A stretch of DNA of 64,000 nt from JAIBDK01 sp965261915 (GCA_965261915.1 CBDHDW010000004.1:93022-157021), one strand, 5' to 3'; shown: positions 26,901 through 35,489, counted from the first letter of the stretch. Notes: generated from the letters alone by a model not told the origin. Numbers and translations are program-made.

Positions 26901-28058
26901 TCAGTTTGCAAGATTTTGGGAGGCCTTTGCAGTAGTTAGAAAAGGCGCAATTATGAAATTAACAAATTTACGAAATTCAGCGGCAGGGGCGCTGGCAACA
27001 TAAAGAATATCCTTGTCGTGAATCATAAAAGATTGGGCCAGAAAAAAAGCCTCTGGGCTGTTGAAATCAAGCTTATAGATGGTCGGAACGCCCTGAACAT
27101 AGCTATGTTCAGGAATATGCCCTCTTGCCCGCTTGACCCTCTTAGAAGATTCAAACCGGAAGATAAATACGCCACTTTCATCGGCGAGATTATCACTCAG
27201 CCCACCAGACTGGGCCAAAGCCTCAGTTAGGCTAACCATCTCGCTCTGGAAGGCTTGCTGTTTTTGAGAGGAGATTGCACCAAAGGCAGTGAAGCTGCGT
27301 GGTTTATAGTGAATCTGGATAGTATCGCGAGGGGCTAGCCAGATATTGTTTGAAGCGTTGCGCACGACATCATCCAACCGCACCCGTGCTATGCGCCCGC
27401 CACGTATCACACTGATCTCTGTGTTATAGCTGGCCTCCGAGGAACCGCCTGCAAGAGCCACGGCATCCAGAAGGCGTATACCGCTTGCAGGAATATCAAA
27501 TCGGCCTGGAGCCTGCGCATCTCCACCTACCGAAACGGTTTGAGTACCATTACTTTTCAAAATCACGGCCACCTCCGGATCAACAACACGACCTTCAAGG
27601 CCTTGCACGATTCGTGCACGTACGGCGTCCAAACCCAATCCCGAAACAGATAAATTGCCAACGTAGGGAATATAAATTTGTCCCGCATCATTCACAACAA
27701 CAGGAAGTTGCGAACTTCTACTGCCAGCAGTAGTAAACAATCCCTCTAACGAACTTTCCCAGATTCGTATTGTCAGACGATCCCCCACCCCTATACGTGT
27801 GCCACCGGGATCACGTGAGCCACCAAGCGTTGAACCCATATTATAAGATAACGGGGCTCCCACCGCACGAACCACTGCTGGGGTCAGTGCTATCACCGAG
27901 AAATTTCTGGTGGCGATATCTTCTGCCGTTGTATCCTCATTCAGGGTGATATCTACAGAATTTGGTCCTTGTCCAGGCAGGGATGCACAACCAGCAAGAA
28001 GAACTAGAGCTGACACAATAGCGATAGAGCAACGGCCCAATTGCAATGGAATGCGCAA
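26901..28058 (-). CDS. Outer-membrane polysaccharide export lipoprotein (KpsD/CtrA/BexD type)
   Basis: A 385-residue protein. The signal peptide (IAIVSALVLLAGC) ends in a lipobox, then comes the polysaccharide-export domain (IGVGDRLTIRIWESSLEGLF) and two SLBB-like repeats (VSVGGDAQAPGRFDIPASGI and FTAFGAISSQKQQAFQSE). It would form the outer-membrane exit for the polymer pumped by KpsMT and passed on by KpsE. It is the first gene of the minus-strand capsule operon, 14 bases before the cytidylyltransferase. The autotransporter gene upstream ends only six bases before its start. Confidence 0.87.
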   Translation of the reverse strand: MRIPLQLGRCSIAIVSALVLLAGCASLPGQGPNSVDITLNEDTTAEDIATRNFSVIALTPAVVRAVGAPLSYNMGSTLGGSRDPGGTRIGVGDRLTIRIWESSLEGLFTTAGSRSSQLPVVVNDAGQIYIPYVGNLSVSGLGLDAVRARIVQGLEGRVVDPEVAVILKSNGTQTVSVGGDAQAPGRFDIPASGIRLLDAVALAGGSSEASYNTEISVIRGGRIARVRLDDVVRNASNNIWLAPRDTIQIHYKPRSFTAFGAISSQKQQAFQSEMVSLTEALAQSGGLSDNLADESGVFIFRFESSKRVKRARGHIPEHSYVQGVPTIYKLDFNSPEAFFLAQSFMIHDKDILYVASAPAAEFRKFVNFIIAPFLTTAKASQNLAN

Positions 28059-28063
28059 AAGTA

Positions 28064-29662
28064 TCAGAACTCCATATCCAGACTAACCCCGAGGCCCCAG
28101 GCCAGACGCGCGTCCAGGTAGAGGTTGTCTGTCAAGCGGGCGGTGACATAGGGTCCCGCCATCCAGCCTTTGCCTTCGGTGTTCTCCTTGGCCGCGCTGG
28201 AGGTCAGGCTGTCGTATTGCAGCAGGCCACCCACCAGCAGATCGGGCGAGACCAGATAGTCCGCGCCCAGATAGGCAATGGCAAAATCACCGTTGGAGCC
28301 GGCACTGCCGTTGAACTTGTTGAGGCTGCCTTCAAACCAGACATCAAAGCGGCGGCTCTCGTGATACGCCGTCCCGCCTTTTGTCACTTGCAGATGATCG
28401 GCGGCGCGGGTGACCTGGTCCAGGCTGGTGGCAAATTTGTAAGTCCCCGAACCAAGGCTGAGGAAGTTAAACTCGAACGGTTTGAGTTTGGTAATCTCGC
28501 CGGTGGCAAAGCTCAGCTGTTCCGAGCCAACACCGCGTTGCAGCCGGTTGATGCGGCGCGACAGTTTCGGCTGGTTGGCCAGAATGAGGTTGGTCCGCGT
28601 GTGCATAAACCGGTTGATGCTCTCGACTGTTTTTTGAACAGAGACATCGGATGTCACGGTGATGGTCACGGTGTCGGTGGCTGTTTGCCCCCGTGCATCG
28701 GTGACGGTCAGTTTAAACACCAGCGCGCCGTTATCAGTCTGCCGGGTCGGTGCGGTGAAGGTCGGGCTGGCGGCGGTCGCATCGCTCAGGGTGACAGTCG
28801 TGCCGTCAGTTTGCGTCCATGCGTAGGTCAGGGTGTCGTCTGCATCAATATCGGTGCCGCTGCCATCCAAGATCACAGTATCGCCCTCGTTCACGGTTTG
28901 ATCAGTGCCGGCATTGGCGGTTGGCGCGTCATTCACATTGGTGACGGTGATATCGAAGGCTGGCAGGGAAGCGCTGAGGGTGCCGTCGGAGACCGCGATC
29001 ACAATCCCCGATGTGGTGCCGACATCATCATTGTCCGGTGTTCCGGTCAAGGCACCTGTTGTGGTGCTGAATGTGGCCCAGCTTGGCTGTTTCACAATCG
29101 TATAGGTTAGGGTGTCGCCCGCGTCCGCATCGTTTCCGGTCGGGGTGAAACTGTAGGCTGCGTCCTGCGCCACGCTGGTTGCGGGCGTGCCGGAGATGGT
29201 TGGCGCGTCATTCACATTGGGGATGACCCCCACAGTGGGAACAACAAGATCTGGAAGGGGTACCGGGTTCCCCGATTGGTTCATGACGGCAAGGCTTATT
29301 TGCAGGTCGGGGCTACCATCTCTATGGCCTTCCGGCACAGTGATGGTAAGTTCCGACGTATTACTACCACTGTCGGTGATCCGTCCACCACCAGTCGGGC
29401 GTGATCCAATCGTCCATTTGTAGGTGTAGGGCCCATCGAGGACGGGGAGAACCTCAACGGCGAGTGTCAGGCTCTGGCCCGCTTGGATCATCGGAGATCC
29501 ATCTAGCGTGAAGGAAGCGGTGCGCGGCTGGTTGGATATCTCGGCACTGGCGGTGACTGCCGAGAGCGTCAGGGAAAGCAGGAGGGCGGTGCAGAGTAAC
29601 ACAGGAGCCATCCCCAATCCCCGTGCAGAAGAACCCGCGATGAGCCGTAAAAAACCGCTCAA
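28064..29662 (-). CDS. Autotransporter-like surface protein, short barrel, phase-variable start
   Basis: The frame from TTG 29662 encodes 532 residues: a signal (VLLCTALLLSLTLSAVTASA), an Ig-like region, cadherin/He_PIG-type repeats (NVNDAPTISGTP, NVNDAPTANAGTD, GDTLTYTIVKQPSWATFS) and a beta-barrel start (RRFDVWFEGSLNKFNG, LLVGGLLQYDSL). The barrel covers only about 100 residues against the usual 250-300 yet ends in an aromatic (SLDMEF), which suggests an internal deletion. The best start, ATG 29714 after AAGGAAG, is out of frame because of the 13-C tract; with 12 or 15 C it would add an extended N terminus. In the present state expression should be low. Confidence 0.72.
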   Translation of the reverse strand: MSGFLRLIAGSSARGLGMAPVLLCTALLLSLTLSAVTASAEISNQPRTASFTLDGSPMIQAGQSLTLAVEVLPVLDGPYTYKWTIGSRPTGGGRITDSGSNTSELTITVPEGHRDGSPDLQISLAVMNQSGNPVPLPDLVVPTVGVIPNVNDAPTISGTPATSVAQDAAYSFTPTGNDADAGDTLTYTIVKQPSWATFSTTTGALTGTPDNDDVGTTSGIVIAVSDGTLSASLPAFDITVTNVNDAPTANAGTDQTVNEGDTVILDGSGTDIDADDTLTYAWTQTDGTTVTLSDATAASPTFTAPTRQTDNGALVFKLTVTDARGQTATDTVTITVTSDVSVQKTVESINRFMHTRTNLILANQPKLSRRINRLQRGVGSEQLSFATGEITKLKPFEFNFLSLGSGTYKFATSLDQVTRAADHLQVTKGGTAYHESRRFDVWFEGSLNKFNGSAGSNGDFAIAYLGADYLVSPDLLVGGLLQYDSLTSSAAKENTEGKGWMAGPYVTARLTDNLYLDARLAWGLGVSLDMEF

Positions 29663-29688
29663 AGGTCTTGACTTATGTCTAGAATTGT

Positions 29689-29701
29689 GGGGGGGGGGGG
29701 G
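29689..29701. repeat. Homopolymer tract of 13 G (13 C on coding strand)
   Basis: On the minus strand it lies between ATG 29714 and the autotransporter frame. ATG TAT AGA AAT ACC then C codons ends at a TAG after 11 codons with 13 C. With 12 or 15 C it continues through HNSRHKSRPLSGFLRL into the protein. Such tracts change length by slipped-strand mispairing. Confidence 0.8.
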
Positions 29702-29858
29702 TATTTCTATACATATCCAAAGCTTCCTTTTTGCGTCTTTCCCTAAGCTTTAGGTCAAAAATATCCGTTAGGCAACAAGCTAGGGTAATCAATTGAATGG
29801 TTTTTGGCTTGAAAATTGGAAGAAAACGTAACTGCCGGAGGCTTCCGCGTTGAATTCA

Positions 29859-30239
29859 CATCTTGCCTCTCCGCTGCACCGGGCATTGCGCCATCACAGT
29901 GCCGGGATATTCGAAGCCGAGCGTATATTCGGGCGCGCGATTGTAAACCATGACGGGCGCTCTGTGCCGGTGCGCTTCATCGCCGAGCAGCATGTACGCG
30001 AGGATTGCCGGCGGATCCCGTCCGTGGCCGACTGGCTGCGGCATATTCCGGTGGAGCCCTGGATGGTCAACGGGGTGATCCTGCCGGATACAGAACCGGT
30101 GGGTGCTGATCCGGACGCCGACTGGCGCGCAGCTGTGGCAGCGGGCCAGACCACATTGGGCTTGCGGGACTGGCTTTGCCAGACTGCCCTGCGTCTTAAT
30201 GAGGCGATGGATCGGGAGGATAGGCTTCCAGCCGCCTGA
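29859..30239 (+). pseudogene. DUF6915-like gene, 5'-truncated copy
   Basis: Encodes the last 126 residues (HLASPLHRALRHHSAG onward) of the protein at 16072-16554. An ATG-less fusion from TTG/ATG codons just upstream (29850) is open but lacks a ribosome site. It keeps the natural terminator that the left copy lost, so this side is the original 3' flank. Confidence 0.85.
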
Positions 30240-30255
30240 CCAATCGAAAGAGCGG
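29859..30255 (+). repeat. 397-bp direct repeat, right copy
   Basis: Second copy of 16174-16570, about 99 percent identical. It begins after GAATTCA at 29858 with no remnant of the gene's first 34 codons. Confidence 0.9.
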
Positions 30256-30273
30256 GATCAACCCGCTCTTTTT
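30247..30273. terminator. Bidirectional terminator
   Basis: AAAGAGCGGG at 30247-30256 pairs with CCCGCTCTTT at 30262-30271 across five bases, with T on one side and A on the other. It serves the DUF6915-like gene and the convergent toxin gene ending at 30275. Confidence 0.85.
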
Positions 30274-30274
30274 C

Positions 30275-30715
30275 CTAATCCTTTTTTGGCGGATCATCAC
30301 GATTAACAGACTTCGTTTGCCGTCTTTGCATTTGCGCCCGAACGTCCTCAACAATCTGTTTGGTAAAATTCGGGGGTAAAACACCATAGGCAATCTTATT
30401 CGGCTCACGACGGTTTACAGGTCGCAAATCGCTTCCCGGCCAGATGAAGTAATTCACATCATTGGTAACCACCCATGAGCGCTCATGATCAAGGCCGAGG
30501 CTCTTTTTGATCTGCGGCGGTATCTCTATGGCACGGGTGCCTTCAACGGGTTGATGATGCGTTATAGGGGCGACAATCACGCGATTGTTTTTGGTCGCCA
30601 GAACAATCGCGCAAGGTCTATCCTTACGCCCTTCCTCGGCACCTGTCCGGGCTTCTCTGTGCCACAAATAGGCGTAGTTAATTACCAACCCGCGCTTGGG
30701 AGTAGGAATATCCAC
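30275..30715 (-). CDS. PemK/MazF-like toxin
   Basis: A 146-residue protein with an SH3-like MazF fold signature: KRGLVINYAYLWHREARTG, DRPCAIVLATKNNRVIVAPI and IPPQIKKSLGLDHERSWVVT. It resembles the longer PemK-family growth inhibitors of alphaproteobacteria (RNA interferases). A basic tail (RAQMQRRQTKSVNRDD) follows. Its start overlaps the stop of the Phd-type antitoxin at 30715, an antitoxin-first operon. Confidence 0.75.
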   Translation of the reverse strand: MDIPTPKRGLVINYAYLWHREARTGAEEGRKDRPCAIVLATKNNRVIVAPITHHQPVEGTRAIEIPPQIKKSLGLDHERSWVVTNDVNYFIWPGSDLRPVNRREPNKIAYGVLPPNFTKQIVEDVRAQMQRRQTKSVNRDDPPKKD

Positions 30716-30981
30716 TAGCGTTCAAGGACAGGGTGTTTTGTTGCTGTGATACCGCTCATTTCTCTGGCGGCATCATCAAGAGCCTGTTTCAAATCATCCG
30801 GCAAATCTGCCGGGTGACAAGATACCCTGTCATCTATAGATTTGTACCGCTCATAATCCTCTGCGGAAATCAGAACAACGCTTTCGCGTCCATAGCTTGT
30901 TACCATCACCGCTCCGCGTTGTGCTTGGGATTGGTAGCGGCCAAAATTCTTCTGCAATTCCGAGGCTGTTACTGTTGTCAT
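30715..30981 (-). CDS. Phd/YefM-type antitoxin
   Basis: An 88-residue protein with the Phd fold: TVTASELQKNFGRYQSQAQR, then GAVMVTSYGRESVVLISAEDY and ERYKSIDD. The C-terminal half (LPDDLKQALDDAAREM) should bind the toxin. Phd-type antitoxins usually pair with Doc or RelE; pairing with a PemK-like toxin is a mixed combination. A ribosome site (AAAAAGGAG on the minus strand) precedes the start. Confidence 0.85.
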   Translation of the reverse strand: MTTVTASELQKNFGRYQSQAQRGAVMVTSYGRESVVLISAEDYERYKSIDDRVSCHPADLPDDLKQALDDAAREMSGITATKHPVLER

Positions 30982-31186
30982 AAAACCAGCTCCTTTTTCC
31001 GTATATTACACAACTTACGGAAAAAAGCAAACGGTGTTGACTGTTATGTTGTGGCATGCGGGTTCCGACCCAGTCCCAAAATTTCGCGCCACCCAGCCTC
31101 AAAAAGTCAAAGAAAGCTTTGTTTCCAGGTGATCCCGTTCCCGAAGGGGGAAGGGGGTTTTAACCATCTATCACAAGGAAACACCT

Positions 31187-31566
31187 ATGAAACTTCTGAC
31201 CAAAACCCACCGTATGCAACTGCTCGCCAACGGGCGCACTATGGCGCAGGCGGATATTTCCGGAACCGTAAAACCGGTTGTTAAACTGTTCATGCCGGAT
31301 GGCGGGGCCACGTGGCTGCTGGCTGGTTGGAACCGGAGGATCCTGATATCGCTTTTGGACTCTGCGATTTGGGCCTGGGTTGCGCTGAACTCGGCACCGT
31401 CACCTTAAGCGAGATTGCCAACTTGCGTGGGGTCTTGGGTCTGCCGCTTCTCGGGCATGTAATGCCCTTCCAGCCAATGGTCGAGCGTGATCGCTTTTTC
31501 AAGGCGGACCGCAGCCTGTCTGATTATGCCAAAGTGGCCCGTGACGCAGGCTATATTGCCGCCTGA
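31187..31566 (+). pseudogene. DUF2958 protein, frameshifted, with palindromic insert
   Basis: Starts MKLLTKTHRMQLLANGRTMA and KLFMPDGGATWLL as in DUF2958 proteins of plasmids. At about 31321-31330 the frame must shift for the match to continue as EPEDPDIAFGLCDLGLGCAE, then TLSEIANLRGVLGLP. After GLP, eleven residues (LLGHVMPFQPM) encoded by a palindromic element come before VERDRFFKADRSLSDYA, where the family as I recall it is continuous. Two changes thus affect one gene; the palindromic one keeps frame. Confidence 0.75.
31445..31480. repeat. Palindromic element inside DUF2958 gene
   Basis: GCTTCTCGGGCATGTAATGC followed by CCTTCCAGCCAATGG. The core CTCGGGCATGTAATGCCC is shared with 48978-49010 in a DUF736-like gene. 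Confidence 0.6.
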
Positions 31567-31777
31567 CACAGACCACTAACACAGACACGGAGACATGGGC
31601 GCGGGGCTGGCATCAGCGGTCCCGCGTTCATCCACGCCAGATTGCAACCATCAGTCTTTTCCGGCCCCGTCATCGCTTCCCGACAACTGTCGCGCCCGGC
31701 TCCCTAAAGAAAAGAGCGGGGCTTTTGGTTTTTGTGATTCCAATGGGGGATCGAGAAACACAAAATGGAGAAACACG

Positions 31778-33106
31778 ATGACCACCCAAAATATGAACAC
31801 CCTGCTGAGCGATTGCCGGATTGCCCTGAACAAGCTGACCCTGCATCCGCGCAACGTGCGGGCCGGCAGTATTACGGCCTATGCGGCGGCGGCGATCACA
31901 CCGCTGGCGGCCAATATCGCCCTGCGCGGCTTGCTGCAACCGCTCGTGGTGCAAAAGCTTGAGGATGGCACTTACGGCGTTGTTGGCGGTGGCCGCCGTC
32001 TGGCCGCGCTCAAGACACTGGCGGAAGATAAAGCCGCCAAAGGCTTCGGGAAATCCATGAAAGTGGCCTGTCGGGAGATGTCCGGCGACGAGGTTGCGCT
32101 GTCCACCGTGAGCTATTCGGAGAATGCGTTGCAACTGCCGATGGATGCGCTGGATCGCTATGAGGCGTTTGCCGCGATGCGCGATCAGGATGGTGCAAGC
32201 ATTGATCTGATCGCGCGCAGTTTTGCGATTACAGAACGGCAGGTGAGGGAAGCCCTGCGTCTGGGCAATATCCACGTCGATATCCGCGATGCGCACCGAT
32301 CCGGTCAAATCAACCTTGAAGCCTTGCGGGCGTTCGATGCGCACCCGGATCCAGAGGTGCAGCTGGAAACCTTCACCGGTCTCGCACAGGAACACGGGGC
32401 TGTCACATCCTGGCAGGTGCGCCAAGCGTTTCAAAACCGCTGGGTGCGGGTTGGCGATGCGGTTGGCGCGTTTGTGCGCGAAGCTTATATCGCCGCAGGG
32501 GGCGAGGTTCTGGCCGATCTGATCGAGGAGGACAGTATTCTGGCCGACAACAGCCTGATCACCAAACTGCTGGCCGAAGACCTTCAGGCGCGCGCGGAGG
32601 CAGAACGGGCGCGGCTTGGCTTTGCCTGGGCGGAATATCGCACAGAAGCCCGCCGGGACAGTTTCAGCGATTACGGGCGGCTCTATCCTGAGGCGCTTGA
32701 TCTCGATGACGCCACGCAAGCCAGGGTGGATCAATTGACCGAAGAGTTGGATGCGATCAGTGCAGACTATGAAGCGTCCCCGGATGCCGAGGCCGAAGCC
32801 GCACTTGAGGCCCGTCACGCGGTGCTTGAGGCGGAGATCGATGCGTTGACGCAAGGCTACAGCGCAGGCGATCTGGGGCTTGGCGGTGTTATCGCGGTCT
32901 GGGACCGGTGCGAGGTGAAGTTTTTTGGCGGCATGGTACGGCCGGAACAAATGCCGGATCGCAATACGGACGATCAGGTCGGGTCCGGGGACGGCACCAC
33001 GGCCAATACCGCACCGGACACAGCTGTCGGGCCAAAGCTGTCTGCCAAGCTAGCGGGCGATATGGCACATATCCGTACAAGGGCTGTGGGGCTGGCCCTG
33101 GCGTAA
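31778..33106 (+). pseudogene. ParB/RepB-family plasmid protein, N-terminal part
   Basis: 442 codons from ATG 31778. The ParB nuclease-like domain has LHPRNVRAG, the box II-like GGGRRLAALKTL and the helix-turn-helix SFAITERQVREALRLGNI. The body and coiled-coil match the long ParB proteins of rhizobial plasmids. A TAA (33104-33106) cuts the frame inside a perfect hairpin (33100-33133), after which the family continues in frame as SPEVAGDYACYTLIRQVLGD to 33184, where an IS1595-type element is inserted. The C-terminal part resumes at 36733. Confidence 0.82.
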
Positions 33107-33133
33107 TCGCCCGAAGTGGCGGGCGATTACGCC
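33100..33133. repeat. Perfect hairpin carrying the parB stop codon
   Basis: Arms GGCGTAATCGCCCG (33100-33113) and CGGGCGATTACGCC (33120-33133) pair perfectly around AAGTGG. No T run follows, so it is not a standard terminator. Confidence 0.7.
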
Positions 33134-33255
33134 TGCTATACGCTGATCCGTCAGGTTCTGGGGGATTGGAACTATAGCAATGCGCCCCTATGTAGCAAAC
33201 GCACCAAAGGAGGCTAATAAATGACTCCACAATATGGGCAATCTGTGATCTTTTC

Positions 33256-34087
33256 ATGTTCATGTTCAATTTTTACAAGGCTTGTTTTTCTAAAGCGTTT
33301 TCTGGAAAATTCTGGATGGTTGAAAAGTGGACGGGTGGTTTATCTATACTTGCTCTCGTTTTTACACGGCTATTGCCAACGCCAGAGTGGATGGCGACAA
33401 TGTTAGAAACAGACGGCCCACTATATTTTTTCTTGGTAATATTCGTCCTTACGGTTTTCTTGGGCTTAGTTGCCGCGCCTTATGCACTTTACAAAGAGCA
33501 GTTAGACGCGCGTATTGAGAGCGAAGCGAAAAGAAAACCGACCCTTAATGTTTTTCTAAAAAATTCTACTTCTTCAGACGTTTTGCGTGGTGCTACTTCT
33601 CAAGCACTTTCTGGGAGTAGACAAACTGTAATTACTAATTCAATTCCGAGTGTTTTAAGTGTTACCTGTAAAAATACAGGCGAAACCAAAGCATTAAACT
33701 GTGTCGCCAGAATAGTATCTGCAAAGCAAGTAGACGCAGAGCCAGACAGAGTTTTAGACATAACAGAATCTATAATCCTACCTTGGGATCAGTGTGATCC
33801 AGAAAAAAGCTTAACCAAAGATATGCCCCCAAGTGATATATCCAGAATTTGGATTGCCAGTATCAATGCCAGCGGCCACTTGTGGATTTTTAGGGAAACT
33901 GGGAAACTTCCAGTGGAATACCAAAGGTTTTTCGGATCTGCTGGAAAATACGAAGTTATTATACAGATTGACTCAGACAACTGCCCACCAATCCAGACAA
34001 TGATCCGCATGATTTCACGTGAATATGAAGGCACTGGGAGTGGTGTACATAAGGGCGAAGGGGAGATTTCTATTTTATCACAAGGCT
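33256..34087 (+). CDS. Membrane protein of unknown function (IS1595 cargo)
   Basis: Up to 293 residues if read to 34137, but the last 17 or so come from an IS200 element inserted at about 34087-34093. Two hydrophobic segments (LSILALVFTRLLP and LYFFLVIFVLTVFLGLVAAP) are followed by an EQLDARIESEAKRKP linker and a soluble domain of about 190 residues with beta-rich character (VLSVTCKNTGETKALNCVAR). ATG 33316 (MVEKWTGGLS) is a possible later start. I do not recognise the domain. Base composition is lower in GC than the surrounding parB, consistent with recent transfer. Confidence 0.6.
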
Positions 34088-34117
34088 CTCCACGCCTACC
34101 GCCCCCGGACTCAACCA

Positions 34118-34534
34118 CTACCGACTGGCGTCGGTAGGATGAGGGATGTGATTTTCCAGGTACTGAAGTACGAAGTCTTCTGTGATCACACCGTTGGTGG
34201 TTGAAAAATACCCACGCCCCCAAAAGTGACAGCCCCAGTAGCGTTTCTTCAGGTGTGTAAACTCGCGTTGGACTTTGTGGGATGAGCGTCCTTTCATAAG
34301 TCGCACCAAGTCACTGATCGCCAGTTTTGGCGGAACGGACACAAACATATGAACGTGGTCGCTGGAAAGGACGCCTGTGATTATATCGACGCCTTTCTCG
34401 CTGCAAACTTGTTTGATGATGTCACGCACCCGCAATTGAACCGCCCCACGCAGAACCTTGTAGCGATATTTTGTTGTCCAAACGATGTGATAGCGATGGT
34501 AGAAAACGCAGTGTTTCCCAGTGTCATATTGCAT
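34118..34534 (-). CDS. tnpA: IS200-family Y1 transposase
   Basis: A 138-residue HUH transposase with YHIVWTTKYRYKVL at the start, the HUH pair in LSSDHVHMFVSVPP and the catalytic tyrosine in DFVLQYLENH. WGRGYFSTTNG is a conserved loop. Length and motifs are complete, so it should be active. Its start codon is at the foot of a 27-bp stem that would bury the ribosome site. Confidence 0.9.
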   Translation of the reverse strand: MQYDTGKHCVFYHRYHIVWTTKYRYKVLRGAVQLRVRDIIKQVCSEKGVDIITGVLSSDHVHMFVSVPPKLAISDLVRLMKGRSSHKVQREFTHLKKRYWGCHFWGRGYFSTTNGVITEDFVLQYLENHIPHPTDASR

Positions 34535-34601
34535 AGTCTTATCCTCCCTAAAAATGAGCCTTATTCCTTACGGCGGCTCATTTTTAGGGAGGATAAGACT
34601 A
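34534..34601 (-). promoter_or_regulatory. Long hairpin in the tnpA leader
   Basis: A 27-base arm at 34534-34560 is exactly complementary to 34575-34601, with a 14-base loop. On the transcript the downstream arm contains GGGAGG, the likely tnpA ribosome site, so folding would block translation, as described for IS200. Confidence 0.75.
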
Positions 34602-34769
34602 TAACCGATTCTTTCGTGCTAAAGCACTCCCGTCTGAAGACGGGGGGTTGGAACCAATGAGTGGATACTCAACCATAAAAGCCGCGCTAAACTTACCACG
34701 CGATAGCTTATTGCGAATATTTGCCTCTTTATCTCCGATTAATTCAGACAACTGGGCATATGTAAGGGC

Positions 34770-35426
34770 ATGTCGTCCGTGCAGTTCTCGCGCGTTCTAA
34801 ACGTCCAGTACAAAACGGCTTGGGTTATGGCGCACAAATTACGCGAGGCTTTAGGTGCCGAAGTTCAGAATACAGAGTTAAACGGTGAAGTTGAAATTGA
34901 CGGGGCATATTTTGGTGGTCACATCAAACCCGCCAATGAAAAGGTAAACCGTGTTGATCGCCGTAAGAAAGAACACCAAACGGGCCTGAGACGCGTTGTA
35001 ATCGCCCTGCGTGAGCGTAAGGGCCGTACACTGACCTTTATCCGCAAAAGCGAACAAGAGGGCGTAGAAATCGCAAATGAGGTTGTTGACCAAGACGCTA
35101 TGATGTTTGCAGACGAAGCAACCCACTGGGACGCACTGGACGATACGTTTGAATGTGGCCGCATTAACCACAGTGAGCGTTATTCTGAAATGAATGGTAA
35201 GCACACAAATTGGGTTGAAAGCTATTTCAGCCGCCTACGTCGCATGGTGCAAGGCCAGCACCACTTTGTATCGCCTAAGTACCTACACCAGTACGCAACA
35301 CATGCTGCGTGGTGTGAAGATCATCGGTTGGAGGATAACAAGGTTTTGACGTTCCGCGCGTTGCGGAGTGCCTTGTTTTCGCCAGTTAGCGGCAACCTAA
35401 AGGGTTATTGGCAGAAGGTCACCTAA
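34770..35426 (+). pseudogene. IS1595-family transposase, N-terminally truncated
   Basis: A 218-codon frame starting KGMSSVQFSRVLNVQYKTAW (MSSV at 34770), then MAHKLREAL, the catalytic EIDGAYFGGH, VDQDAMMFADEATHW and HTNWVESYFSRLRRMVQGQH, all matching the IS1595 DDE domain. The usual N-terminal zinc ribbon and first helix (about 70-80 residues) are missing; the sequence before 34760 has stops in this frame. The IS200 insertion 100 bases upstream may have removed it. Confidence 0.8.
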
Positions 35427-35489
35427 TAACCATCATTGAATATTTCAAATAATGAACTATATTAGTGGTACGCAGGAGAGTAAAAAACC

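Larger units (their letters stand above)
34093..34656 (-). mobile_element. IS200-type insertion sequence (TnpA only)
   Basis: Contains a Y1 transposase gene, a left-side stem CTACCGACTGGCGTCGGTAG (34117-34136) and a right-side stem CCCGTCTGAAGACGGG (34628-34643). Such subterminal hairpins are the recognition sites of IS200/IS605 transposases. Boundaries are approximate since these elements make no target duplication. Confidence 0.78.

Noticed and set aside
26180..26911. IspD of the isoprenoid pathway
   Set aside because: The Bcs1-type SDR overlapping it and the polyol-phosphate transferases make ribitol-5-phosphate a better substrate; an isoprenoid role cannot be fully excluded from sequence alone.
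28046..29110. Plus-strand frame of 354 codons opposite the autotransporter
   Set aside because: Antisense shadow; composition follows the codon bias of the minus-strand gene with its cadherin-like repeats.
31670..32950. Minus-strand frame of 426 codons opposite parB
   Set aside because: Antisense shadow of the ParB-coding sequence with no family signature.
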